From positions 744,001 through 808,000 of the forward strand of contig JAHBXS010000003.1 of the NCBI GenBank assembly GCA_019636375.1: a DNA stretch of 64,000 nt, given 5' to 3'. The notes beneath the pieces were generated by a model. It saw only the letters and a list, made by a program, of their open reading frames with translations, did no database searches and had not been told where the DNA came from. Shown here in pieces: positions 28,080 to 37,482 of this stretch (its first letter is position 1; each line of letters opens with the position of its first letter). The position numbers were made by a program, and so were the translations under genes. The DNA comes from Pirellulaceae bacterium. Lineage in GTDB: Bacteria; Planctomycetota; Planctomycetia; Pirellulales; Pirellulaceae.

Positions 28080-28557
28080 ATGTAGGTGCCTGAACCTGGA
28101 TGACCGGGCGAGTCTTGAATTTTGGTGCGGGAACGCGTTCATGAGCTGGGTTCTGGGCACTTCCGGATATTTCTCTCGAGTCTTTTACAGGCAATTTACC
28201 AGTGACACCTTCGAAGCGGGCCTTCAAGTGATCAACTTGTTGCTGTGTCAAAACTTGGCAATCAACCAGCAGCGATTCGATAGAAGGTGCCCAAATTCGT
28301 CTCAATCGTTCGATGGCCTCCGCTTGATCGCTTCCCAGTAGTCGCAAACCCTTGGCAATCGCCAAAAAATTGCCGTGCCCTTGTGACTCGATGACGGAGT
28401 AGACTTTTGCCACACTTTGAATACTCATCAAATTTTTGCGAAGGGCAATCGCAGCGGGCGAAGGCAACAAAGCCTGCTGGAGTCTCACCAGCCCACAGAA
28501 TTGATCGCAAGTCAAGATTCCTTGCTCGACCAAATACAAACCGAAATTCAAACACAT
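28078..28557 (-). CDS. Small soluble helical protein, function unknown
   Basis: A 159-residue protein without signal peptide. It has two similar helical segments, LVEQGILTCDQFCGLVRLQQ and LVDCQVLTQQQVDHLKARF, with the pattern seen in the N-terminal domains of GspE/PilB-type ATPases (a short helix pair reading LVExGxLTxxQ). The middle (SIQSVAKVYSVIESQGHGN) is unassigned and the tail is Pro-rich. I infer a small adaptor-like protein but cannot name a function. It converges on the Cys-rich gene and shares its terminator. Confidence 0.62.
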   Translation of the reverse strand: MCLNFGLYLVEQGILTCDQFCGLVRLQQALLPSPAAIALRKNLMSIQSVAKVYSVIESQGHGNFLAIAKGLRLLGSDQAEAIERLRRIWAPSIESLLVDCQVLTQQQVDHLKARFEGVTGKLPVKDSREISGSAQNPAHERVPAPKFKTRPVIQVQAPT

Positions 28558-28873
28558 TGTCTGGTTGCTCCTCTTTTATCCGTTACTACCGATTATCGGA
28601 TCATTTTCTGGCTGACTTGCTAGATAACTTAGGTTCGATGGTCGCGGTAAGCTGCCTTACAATCGGTGCTGATTGAAACGAATTTGAGGGGCTCATCCGC
28701 ATGGCTCGTCGACCCGATTGTGCGGGAAGTAACGATCCACCAAAAGATGCGGCCAAGAAAATTTGCGGGCGGTTGAATTTATTGCCTGGCAAGAATTTTT
28801 CCAAAGCTATCTTTCAGCACAAATTGGCACCCTTTGGCGTGCCACCAATTTTTTGCAACAAGGCGTTTCAACC

Positions 28874-29338
28874 ATGAACAAGCTGGAAAGAAAAACCAAT
28901 TTCGTTGACTCCAACGTTCAAGGGTCCCTGATCCTGAGAATCTGTCTGCATTGGCTGGGATTTTTGATCCTCACCGGGTCATGCTTTATTTTCCTGCAAG
29001 CTCTGCTCGCCGATCCACAAATCCCGTTTTGGGAGCGGATGCAAAAGACGACCACCGAATTCGCACTGTTGGGCGTTTTGATGCTGGCAATCTTGCCCGC
29101 CTTTATGCTCGATTCCGTGCGATTCAGCAATCGATTTGTGGGTCCGATTTTTCGTTTGCGCCGAGCCTTGCGAGAACTCAAGGAACACGGGCATTGTGAA
29201 ACAATCAAATTCCGCGACCATGACTTTTGGCAAGAGATTGCTGAGGACTTTAATGCTGTCGCCAACCAAGTGATGGAACGCAACAGCCAAGCCCAATCAG
29301 AACCATCGGCCGAGCGTGCGGAAGAAGTACCCGCATAG
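28874..29338 (+). CDS. Two-helix membrane protein with HAMP-like segment
   Basis: A 154-residue protein with two membrane segments (ILRICLHWLGFLILTGSCFIFL and FALLGVLMLAILPAFML) followed by FVGPIFRLRRALRELKEHGH, then DHDFWQEIAEDFNAVANQV. This reads as a HAMP domain with its leading Pro and the closing Phe-Asn. There is no kinase or methyl-accepting domain behind it, so it ends where a sensor would normally continue. The 37 codons upstream of the ATG at 28874 look unlike protein. The role is unknown; it may be a free-standing signal relay or a truncated sensor. Confidence 0.7.
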   Translation: MNKLERKTNFVDSNVQGSLILRICLHWLGFLILTGSCFIFLQALLADPQIPFWERMQKTTTEFALLGVLMLAILPAFMLDSVRFSNRFVGPIFRLRRALRELKEHGHCETIKFRDHDFWQEIAEDFNAVANQVMERNSQAQSEPSAERAEEVPA

Positions 29339-29395
29339 CCCTTCGAATAATTCGGCGGCCGAACTGGAATTTATTTCTGCCCGAAGTCTATCCGA

Positions 29396-32300
29396 TCACT
29401 CGCCCAGGTCTTGCAACATGGCCTGGGCTTGTTCGTAGATCAGATAGGCAACCGCCAGTTTTACGGATACGGTCGTGGATGCGCGATCTGAACTGGTGCG
29501 CCCTCTCGCAGTGTCGTCTCCTTGATCAAGTCCGGAACCACCGCCCAACCCCTCGTCATCTTCGTATTCATCTCCGCCAGATGCTGAGCGTAGACCGAGA
29601 ATCGAGACGCCGACGGTGTCTGAGTCTTTTTCAAAACTCAAACGAATCTGGACCGATTTATTGGCGAGTACTTCTTTGACATCCTGTTTGAGGACGGTTT
29701 GCAATTCCGCCTCGAACTTGTGGGCATCTTCAGCCACCGCATCACGAATTTTGCCAACGGCTTCCCGTCCCTGATCATCTAGTGCCCCCCAACTCGCCAG
29801 TGCGATCAACAGCTCCCGAACCGGAATCCGTAGGCGGTACTGTCTATGCGGAGGACTTGATGCTCTGACCGCTCCAAAGTCAAATCGTGAAGATTTCCAT
29901 AGTTCTGATGTCCAACGCAAATAACTTTGCGTTGGTTGCATGTGGGTTGAGAAATTCTGATTATGGGGCAGAATCATCGGCTCGGACAAGTATCCCTGTT
30001 TTAATAAGTACTGGTGTAGTTTATTGGCAATTCCAAGTGAAATTTCCATGCCATGGTCTTTCCCTTGTCCTCGTGAAAGAAACATCCCCCATTCCAAATT
30101 TGAATTGGCGAATTCTTCAAGTTCATCAAACAATTGAAAAAAGATGTGTCGTAAGACAGTCGTCATACGCTTTGCTTCATTAGAATCGAGCCAGTATGGG
30201 TCATGGGCGCGTGAGACTCCATAAGCAATTCTATCATTAAAAATTCTATCGACTAAATTGCTTATTGGTACGAGTCTGTTGTCCGCCGCAAATTGAAGTA
30301 ACTCAGGTATCAAAACTACGGCAAGTTCGTCTGGAATTTTTGAGTTATAAATTCGAAAAGACGCTTCAAGTAAACTCTCATGCATTCGCCCACGGTTTCT
30401 CTCGTCCGTGGGCCAATCCTGCGTTGTAGAAGACTTGATCAGCCGCATCGCGTCCTCGATTTGTGATTTCTCATTTGAGTTGATTGCGAATTTAAGTAAC
30501 AAATCAAGCAACCAGACTTTCCGAGTACCTTGAGCATTGGCAAACAGTTTTCCAAGGTCCGCAAATCGCTCGTCGCTCAAAATAGTTGACCCTATTTGCG
30601 GTTCGATCCACTTTAACTCGTACTCGCTCTTTGAGATTTGGTCTATCCAATACTCATTGACAGCAGTTTTTATCGGGGGGTTGGATGAAAGGGCACGTGC
30701 CGCCCGGGATGCGTTACCTTTTAGCTCACTACTTGTTTCGTATTGCGCGATCCACAGCCAATCGCCGATGGTCCGGCCTTCGTAGACCGGCAGTTCGGGA
30801 AAGCCCGGAATGGTATTGCGGCGGTTTTGATTGTCGACTCCCGGCTCGGTCGGTGATTGAGTCGCATCCGATTTTGCGGCCAGCTCGTTGCGGCCGACCG
30901 GTTCCTCGCGGGGGATAGGCACATCGGAACGTGTCCCCGACCAAGCGATCGCGGCACGTTTTTTATCTTGATTGACGCTGATCTTGGCGACGACCTTGTC
31001 ACCCCTTTTGAGTACAAACGTGTTCTGCTCAAGGACATAACGATCCGCTCCGTCACCGATGCGGATTTCGTATTCACCGGCGTAGACCCGCGTTGAATTT
31101 TCGCCGGGGACTAGCTCGATCTCTTGTCGCACTTTGCCGTCTGCCACAAGCTCGACTTGCAGATTCGGGACATCGGTCTCGATGACCACTTGGCCTTTTT
31201 GTGTCTCCAAAACAATAATGATCCCCGCCCAAATCAAGAATGGAAGTGCGGCAGCGGCCAAAAGCCACCCGAAGCGACGACCCCTGCTGCCATGATTCGA
31301 TGCCACAGGAGCCGTCGTTTCATGAGAAAAGTTGTCGGGTCCTCTTTCGGTGCGATTTTGGCGAAGGTTTTCTTCTCGCGTTGGTTGGCCGCCGCTCAGC
31401 GTCGGCCAAGGGTCGTCGAGGACTCCCTTCGCACTGTCAAAATCTGGTTTCTCTTCGGTTTGTTTGGCTCGTTCGAGTAAACCGATCAAATCGGCTCCCT
31501 GACAAAACGGCTTAACTCGTTCGGCAAAATGAGCGGCACTCGCAGGGCGGGCGCTCGGCTCACGCTCCAACGTTTGATCGACCAGTTGGGCCAAATCGTT
31601 TGGCAAATCAGGTCGCAACGTCGCGACATGCGGGGCTCGCTGGCTGGCGAGCAAGCGGAGCTTTTCAAGTGGCGATTGCTGTGGACTCGCCGCGTAAGGA
31701 GCGCGACCACACAACAACTTGAACAGGGTCGCTCCGAGTGCATAGACATCGGAATGATGGGATACGGCGTCGGGGCGTTCGGCTTGTTCTGGAGCCATAT
31801 AGTCCAGCGTTCCCAGCAATTGCCCCACTGTCGTCAATTCGGTTCGGGGTCCCGACCAGTCGTCGAGGTGAACCAGTCCAAAATCGAGAATACGAATTTG
31901 TCCTTGGGAATCGAGCATGAGGTTCGAGGGCTTGATGTCTCGATGGATAATCCCCTGCGCGTGGGCATAATCGAGCCCCAACGCTGCGGCGTGAATCATG
32001 GCGCATGCTTCGGCAATGTCGAGTGGCCCGAGGGATTTGGCGATTCGCCCCACATCCAGCCCATCGATAAACTCGGTGGCCAAATAGGGTACACCCCGGC
32101 ATTCACCGGCATCCATCGCTCGCACAATTGCGGGATGATTGAGTCGGCCCATCGCCTGCATTTCTCGATCAATCCTACCGAGCGACTCAGCCAAAAACCG
32201 CCGGGGGACACGAATGAGTTTGACGGCAACTTCTTTCTGAAGTCGTTTGTGCATCGCTCGATAAACCTCCGCCATCCCTCCGCGACCGATCAATTCGAGC

Positions 32301-32650
32301 AACTGGTAGTTTCCAAAATCTCCCAGGCCGGGCAAAGTATCGCCGGTTGCGGTTGACTCTTGTTCCGCATGACTGATGGGGACTGGCATTAGTTTCCATT
32401 CACGAATTTCGGCGACGGTTTGACGAATTTGGGATGGCAGTTCGCATGAGTCGGATGTTTCTTGGGAGGGTGTGATGTTCGACGAAGGCCTCACGACCTC
32501 CGTGTCGAGTTCCGAATCGAGTTCGGCCAGGGTCTGTTCGCAATGGGAGCATTCCGCCCGATGCTGCTCCAGCCGCTGTGCTGTCGCTTCATCGGTCCAG
32601 CCTTCGGAGTATTGTTTTAATTGTTTTCGGTCGGGGCAATTTTGTTTCAT
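29396..32650 (-). CDS. Membrane Ser/Thr protein kinase with N-terminal zinc-finger-like domain
   Basis: A protein of 1084 residues from the chosen start. The N-terminus carries an anti-sigma-like zinc finger (HRAECSHCEQTL). The kinase domain (about 115-375) has the Gly loop GRGGMAEVY, the ATP Lys in VAVKLIRV, the catalytic loop IIHRDIKPSNLML and DFG in ILDFGLVHL. A single membrane segment follows at about 458-480 (WLLAAAALPFLIWAGIIIVL), then a beta domain of PEGA-like appearance. About 500 further residues, unassigned, lie on the outer side. The start at 32650 (MKQNCPD) is chosen by analogy with related kinases; 32659 and 32734 are possible. An ECF sigma gene lies divergently next to it. Confidence 0.9.
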   Translation of the reverse strand: MKQNCPDRKQLKQYSEGWTDEATAQRLEQHRAECSHCEQTLAELDSELDTEVVRPSSNITPSQETSDSCELPSQIRQTVAEIREWKLMPVPISHAEQESTATGDTLPGLGDFGNYQLLELIGRGGMAEVYRAMHKRLQKEVAVKLIRVPRRFLAESLGRIDREMQAMGRLNHPAIVRAMDAGECRGVPYLATEFIDGLDVGRIAKSLGPLDIAEACAMIHAAALGLDYAHAQGIIHRDIKPSNLMLDSQGQIRILDFGLVHLDDWSGPRTELTTVGQLLGTLDYMAPEQAERPDAVSHHSDVYALGATLFKLLCGRAPYAASPQQSPLEKLRLLASQRAPHVATLRPDLPNDLAQLVDQTLEREPSARPASAAHFAERVKPFCQGADLIGLLERAKQTEEKPDFDSAKGVLDDPWPTLSGGQPTREENLRQNRTERGPDNFSHETTAPVASNHGSRGRRFGWLLAAAALPFLIWAGIIIVLETQKGQVVIETDVPNLQVELVADGKVRQEIELVPGENSTRVYAGEYEIRIGDGADRYVLEQNTFVLKRGDKVVAKISVNQDKKRAAIAWSGTRSDVPIPREEPVGRNELAAKSDATQSPTEPGVDNQNRRNTIPGFPELPVYEGRTIGDWLWIAQYETSSELKGNASRAARALSSNPPIKTAVNEYWIDQISKSEYELKWIEPQIGSTILSDERFADLGKLFANAQGTRKVWLLDLLLKFAINSNEKSQIEDAMRLIKSSTTQDWPTDERNRGRMHESLLEASFRIYNSKIPDELAVVLIPELLQFAADNRLVPISNLVDRIFNDRIAYGVSRAHDPYWLDSNEAKRMTTVLRHIFFQLFDELEEFANSNLEWGMFLSRGQGKDHGMEISLGIANKLHQYLLKQGYLSEPMILPHNQNFSTHMQPTQSYLRWTSELWKSSRFDFGAVRASSPPHRQYRLRIPVRELLIALASWGALDDQGREAVGKIRDAVAEDAHKFEAELQTVLKQDVKEVLANKSVQIRLSFEKDSDTVGVSILGLRSASGGDEYEDDEGLGGGSGLDQGDDTARGRTSSDRASTTVSVKLAVAYLIYEQAQAMLQDLGE

Positions 32651-32879
32651 TGCAATCATTTTAGTTGGAATTTTTGTGGAGAGGGAATCGGGAAACGACG
32701 CGAGTGAGGAACCTTCAAATGATGAGGTTGGCATTCTTGTTAGTTAATCGTTTTGCGCGTGACACCCCTCGAAAACTCGCGCAATTTGACGATGTTCGTT
32801 TAGGGAGCCACTCGCTAAAAGACGGACGAAGACAATTTTCTCGCAACCTGTGGAGAGCTGTCGGGTTTACAATAGGGAA
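32651..32879. promoter_or_regulatory. Shared upstream region of the kinase and ECF sigma genes
   Basis: A 229-base divergent gap that should hold promoters for both genes. I could not identify convincing -35/-10 elements by eye. Confidence 0.5.
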
Positions 32880-33515
32880 ATGTCCCTGCATTCCAACGAG
32901 CCTTCTGAAAGCCTGACCTCTGCCAGCTTGTTGGTGCGAGTGCGCGACCGTTCTTCTGACGCTTGGGCGGAGCTTGTCGATTTGTATGCACCGCTCGTGG
33001 CGAATTGGTGCCGTCGGAGGGGCTTGAAGGAGGCCGACGCAGCAGACGTGATTCAAGAAGTATTCTTGAACGTCGCTAACAGCTTGCATCGTTTTGAGCA
33101 TCGACCTGGACAGGCGGGAAGCTTTCGCTCGTGGCTTTGGTTGATCACTCGGCGCCGGATCGTCGATTGGTTTCGAGCACGCGGGGAATGTCCGGCTGTC
33201 GGAGGAAGTAGCCATCTTGAGCGGCTGAATGCTCAACACCGAGGACTGAACGATGCTCAGGATGGCATCGCTTCAGACGAAGAGGCACTCGACGAGCCGA
33301 CTTCGGCCCTCGACCTGGATGAACTTAAACGACGTGCGTTGCAACAGATTGAAGGCAAGGTCGCTCCGCAGACTTGGCAAGCATTTTGGCGTTGCGTCGT
33401 GGACGGACAGCCTACGGAGCGAGTCGCGGAAGAATTGGGGTTGTCTGCCGCATCAGTCCGCCAGGCCCGCAGTCGCATCTTACGGAGACTCCGTGAGCAA
33501 TTGGGGGACTGTTAG
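32880..33515 (+). CDS. ECF-family RNA polymerase sigma factor
   Basis: A 211-residue protein. Region 2 is visible in DAWAELVDLYAPLVANWCRR, AADVIQEVFLNVANSLHRFE and SFRSWLWLITRRRIVDWFRA. Region 4 is in TERVAEELGLSAASVRQARSR, the helix-turn-helix for the -35 element. A charged linker of about 50 residues joins them. ECF factors of this planctomycete type (opening SLTSASLLVRVRD) direct RNA polymerase to a small regulon. No separate anti-sigma gene is adjacent. The divergent kinase with its zinc-finger-like N-terminus is the likely regulator, by inference. The ATG at 32880 is preferred to an upstream start at 32850. Confidence 0.92.
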   Translation: MSLHSNEPSESLTSASLLVRVRDRSSDAWAELVDLYAPLVANWCRRRGLKEADAADVIQEVFLNVANSLHRFEHRPGQAGSFRSWLWLITRRRIVDWFRARGECPAVGGSSHLERLNAQHRGLNDAQDGIASDEEALDEPTSALDLDELKRRALQQIEGKVAPQTWQAFWRCVVDGQPTERVAEELGLSAASVRQARSRILRRLREQLGDC

Positions 33516-33637
33516 GGGCCTTTTGTGGTCGATTCTGTCTGTCGGCTGGTATAGAATATTTGATGAGGAATCCGTTTTGTTTAGGCCAGGATCCGACACC
33601 GTTTCGGTTTTGTAGTTGTTCATTAGGAAACTTCGTC

Positions 33638-36600
33638 ATGAATTTGTTTGACCATCAAGTCAAATGGCAGAAAATGTTGGGCGTCCTATGGGCTTCGTTG
33701 GGAATCGTGTTTTCCCAAATCGCTTGGGCTCAGGATGAACAGCAAGCGGCAAACGCATTCTCTGATCAAGACATTGAGTTCTTCGAAAAGGAAATCCGTC
33801 CGTTACTGGCCAAATACTGTTTCGAGTGCCACGGACCAGAGGACCAAGAGGCTTCACTCCGCCTTGATCGCCGAAAGTATTTTCTCGATGGCGGCGATAG
33901 TGGGCCTGTCATCGACCTTGAGAATCCGGAGGACAGCCTATTGCTGGAAGTCGTCCGCTATGAAGACGACATTCAAATGCCCCCCGATTCAAAACTCCCG
34001 GACGCAAAAGTTAAACTTTTCGAAGACTGGGTAAAACGAGGAGCGCCGTGGCCCGACGAAGACTCCAAAGAAGCTGAATCGGGACCGGCGTCCTTCGACA
34101 TCGCCGCCCGTGTAGAGGCCCATTGGTGCTGGCATGCACCGACAAAGCCGGCAGTTCCCAATCCGCGCGACACCACTTGGGCGAGGGACGCCATCGATCA
34201 ATTCTTGCTGCAACGGCTGGAACAAGCCGAGATTTCGCCAGCTGCTGACGCCGACCGGGCAACACTTCTTCGCCGGTTGTACTTTGATTTAATCGGATTA
34301 CCCCCTGCTCCCAATGCGGTGCTGGCCTTCCTCCAAGACAAATCACCGAATGCCGTCGAGAAGGTCGTGGACGAATTATTGGCCTCTCCCCGCTTTGGCG
34401 AACACTGGGCGCGAAAATGGATGGACCTCACTCGCTATGCAGAAACGCACGGCCACGAGTTTGATTATCCGATTCCCCAAGCTTACCAATATCGCGACTA
34501 TTTGATTCGCGCGTTCAACGAGGACGTGCCCTACAACCAATTTGTGTTGGAGCATCTTGCCGGTGACTTACTCGAAACACCTCGTCGCCATCCAGAGCGT
34601 CAATTCAACGAATCGGTTTTGGCGACAGGGTTTTGGTTTTTGGGTGAGGCGACTCATGGGCCAGTGGATGTTCGCGAAGATGAGGCAGGGCATATCGAAA
34701 ACCGCATCGATATTTTGGGCAAGTCCGTTTTGGGACTGACGGTCGCCTGTGCACGATGCCACGATCACAAATTCGATGCGATTTCAGCGGCGGACTACTA
34801 TTCGCTGTCAGGATTCTTACAAAGCAGTCGCAAACAGACCGTTTTAATTGACTTTGATCAACAGATTGAAAAAACCGTCGTCGAGGCTGAGGAATTACGA
34901 CAAAAGATTGATCGACAATTCCATGACTGGCTTGACGGCTTGCGCAGTTCAGAAGAAACGACCTTGACTGAAAACTGGGCGACAGCTTTTTCGCTGTTAA
35001 GGCAATATCCTCGCGTCACTGGGAAAGGCTGGACAGTCCAAGGCGAGGACCTTCGATTTACTCCCACCAATCGCAGAGAAAACGTTACTCCCCAATACAT
35101 CGAAGCCAGAGACCAATTTGCTTGGCAGAATGATCGACAGATGTGGTGGCGAGACGGCAAACCTGGTGACCGAATATCCTTGAAGTTTGACGTGGAAACT
35201 CCGGGAACCTATCGGGTTTTGACCAAGCTGACAAAGGCCCCTGACTACGGCATCATGCGCATCTGGCTGGACGACGACGAGGCCAGCGCGATTACATTCG
35301 ATGGTTATGCTCCAAGCCTTACCGTTTCTTCAAATCTTGAAATCACGACACAAACGCTTTCGGCAGGTGAGCACCAGCTTCATGTAGAAATCGTCGACAA
35401 ACACCCCTCGGCAGTGCCTGGCTACATGTTCGGGGTCGATTTTTTGGATTTTGAAGTAAGCCTAGATGAGCAAGCGATTCAAGATTGGCGGATTGCGTTA
35501 CGAGAAACCGCAAACGCCGGGGCCGATTTTAGCTCTGCGGTGGAACGATTGGCTCAAGCGATGCTTGAGAGCCAGCATCCATCACTAGGCGATCCAACTT
35601 ATGTGTTGGCTCGATTATTGTTGTCGAATGATCCCGATGAAGCGCTGCGCGAACTTCGTGAGTCTTTTAGTCAATCACCTTCGACAATTGGCGGCCAAGC
35701 GTCGATTTCCGAAGACTCCGCTCTGTTCACAACTTTTGCTCCATCTGATGAGCCGTGGTTCGCCACCGGATGGGCCTTTAGCACGCAGAACGAGGGACTG
35801 GCGGCGATGCACAACGGCGCCGTAGCAGCGAATGCGGCAACATCCGAACGTTACGGGCCAGCGGTCCAGGGTTCCTATCGTTCACCTACATTCGAAATTT
35901 CGCACGATAAAATCCATTATCGGATTCGTGGGGAAAACGTACAGATCCGCGTGATTATCGACGGATATGCACTCGACACATTCAACCCGTTACTGTTTGC
36001 TGGGTTGACGTTTAACCTTGCTGCGACCCCCGATTTTTCGTGGGTCACACAAGGGGGAGACTTAAAAAACTACAAAGGGCATCGGGCCTACATTGAGATC
36101 AACGATTTCGGAAACGGCTGGTGCGTTTTAGACCGAGTTGTCTTTGGCAATGGCGAGCCTCCGACTGCCGAGGCTCATTCGCTGAACACAGCTTTGTTGA
36201 ATGAACTGACGGATGCAACCCCTGCAGCGATGGCCGAAGTCTTTTCTCGTTGGGCATTGCAAAATTTGCGAAATCAACCTGAGGCCGCAGACACGGCTTC
36301 CTTCGTCAATTGGATTGCTTTTTACGATCTTGGTAGCCTTTTTGCAAACCGCCAGCTTTCTAAAGAGCTTGATGCAAATAATTGGCGTGGAGGACTGAAA
36401 CATGTTGTGGACCTGACTAACTCCTTACCAAGTCCTCCCCATGCGATCGGAATGACAGAGGGAACGCCTGAAGACGAATACGTTTTTATCCGAGGCAATC
36501 ATAAACTTCGCGGCCCCACAGTACCGAGGCGCAATTTGACGGCGTTGTTACGCGATGAAGAACGCTACCAAAACTTGGCAAGTAGCGGACGTTGGGAGTT

Positions 36601-37468
36601 TGCTCACGATTTGATTGAACCCGACCATCCGCTTACCTCGCGGGTCATTGTGAATCGCTTGTGGTATCACCTCTTTGGAGAAGGACTGGTCCGTTCCGTC
36701 GATAATTTTGGATTTTTAGGGACGCCGCCAACTCATCCGGAGCTTTTGGACTATCTCGCGATTGAGTTTGTGGAGGACGGTTGGTCGATCAAACGGATGC
36801 TCCGCCGCATGGCGTTGACGCGGGCCTATCAAATGTCGTCAACACCTTCGGAGTCAGCAAAGGCGGCCGATCCAGAAAACCTGCTGTATCATTCGGCGAG
36901 AGTTCGTCGCCTCACTGGGGAAGAAATCCGCGACGCGATTTTGCAGACGAGCGGAGAGATCAACACGACGATGTACGGGCCGTCGGTTCCCGTTTATCTC
37001 ACGGAGTTTATGCAGGGCCGCGGTCGCCCTGGCAAGAGTGGTCCGCTGGACGGTACCGGGCGACGGAGTGTGTATTTAGAGGTCCGCAGAAATTTCCTGA
37101 ACCCAATGATGTTGGCTTTTGATACGCCGATCCCCTTCAACGCGATTGGACGTCGCAATGTTTCAAACGTGCCGGCCCAGGCCTTGATCTTGATGAACGA
37201 TCCGTTTGTCTTGGACCAAGCCACGAAATGGACCAAACAAATCGTTGCGGATACCGAGAGAAGCCGGGCGGAAAAAATCGAGTTTATGGTGCTGGAGGCA
37301 TTGGGTCGCCCCGCGCTTCCTGAAGAGATTAAACTTTGTTCGAGTTATATTGAGCGTGAAGCGCAAACGCGAAAACTAAAATCCGCCGAAGCCGACCTGG
37401 ACGAAGAAATCTGGCGAGACCTCGGACATGTGATTTTTAACATGAAATCGTTCACGTTTTTGTACTAG
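33638..37468 (+). CDS. Planctomycete cytochrome/DUF1549/DUF1553 secreted protein
   Basis: A 1276-residue exported protein (signal near VLWASLGIVFSQIAWA). The domain order is a PSCyt1 haem domain with YCFECHGPE (CxxCH at about residue 61), a DUF1549 domain (about 180-390) with a second CxxCH in CARCHDHKFD, two beta-rich inserts (about 465-610 and 700-840) resembling carbohydrate-binding or malectin-like modules, and DUF1553 (about 985-1268) with SRVIVNRLWYHLFGEGLV. AGGAAA precedes the ATG at 33638. These proteins are nearly always followed by a DUF1501 gene, as here, 14 bases on. Their role is unknown; processing of complex polysaccharides at the cell surface has been suggested for the group. 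Confidence 0.93.
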   Translation: MNLFDHQVKWQKMLGVLWASLGIVFSQIAWAQDEQQAANAFSDQDIEFFEKEIRPLLAKYCFECHGPEDQEASLRLDRRKYFLDGGDSGPVIDLENPEDSLLLEVVRYEDDIQMPPDSKLPDAKVKLFEDWVKRGAPWPDEDSKEAESGPASFDIAARVEAHWCWHAPTKPAVPNPRDTTWARDAIDQFLLQRLEQAEISPAADADRATLLRRLYFDLIGLPPAPNAVLAFLQDKSPNAVEKVVDELLASPRFGEHWARKWMDLTRYAETHGHEFDYPIPQAYQYRDYLIRAFNEDVPYNQFVLEHLAGDLLETPRRHPERQFNESVLATGFWFLGEATHGPVDVREDEAGHIENRIDILGKSVLGLTVACARCHDHKFDAISAADYYSLSGFLQSSRKQTVLIDFDQQIEKTVVEAEELRQKIDRQFHDWLDGLRSSEETTLTENWATAFSLLRQYPRVTGKGWTVQGEDLRFTPTNRRENVTPQYIEARDQFAWQNDRQMWWRDGKPGDRISLKFDVETPGTYRVLTKLTKAPDYGIMRIWLDDDEASAITFDGYAPSLTVSSNLEITTQTLSAGEHQLHVEIVDKHPSAVPGYMFGVDFLDFEVSLDEQAIQDWRIALRETANAGADFSSAVERLAQAMLESQHPSLGDPTYVLARLLLSNDPDEALRELRESFSQSPSTIGGQASISEDSALFTTFAPSDEPWFATGWAFSTQNEGLAAMHNGAVAANAATSERYGPAVQGSYRSPTFEISHDKIHYRIRGENVQIRVIIDGYALDTFNPLLFAGLTFNLAATPDFSWVTQGGDLKNYKGHRAYIEINDFGNGWCVLDRVVFGNGEPPTAEAHSLNTALLNELTDATPAAMAEVFSRWALQNLRNQPEAADTASFVNWIAFYDLGSLFANRQLSKELDANNWRGGLKHVVDLTNSLPSPPHAIGMTEGTPEDEYVFIRGNHKLRGPTVPRRNLTALLRDEERYQNLASSGRWEFAHDLIEPDHPLTSRVIVNRLWYHLFGEGLVRSVDNFGFLGTPPTHPELLDYLAIEFVEDGWSIKRMLRRMALTRAYQMSSTPSESAKAADPENLLYHSARVRRLTGEEIRDAILQTSGEINTTMYGPSVPVYLTEFMQGRGRPGKSGPLDGTGRRSVYLEVRRNFLNPMMLAFDTPIPFNAIGRRNVSNVPAQALILMNDPFVLDQATKWTKQIVADTERSRAEKIEFMVLEALGRPALPEEIKLCSSYIEREAQTRKLKSAEADLDEEIWRDLGHVIFNMKSFTFLY

Positions 37469-37482
37469 TCAAAAAAGGCTGC

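Noticed and set aside
31529..32356. 275-residue plus-strand frame inside the kinase gene
   Set aside because: It is antisense to the conserved kinase domain; the kinase motifs are on the minus strand.
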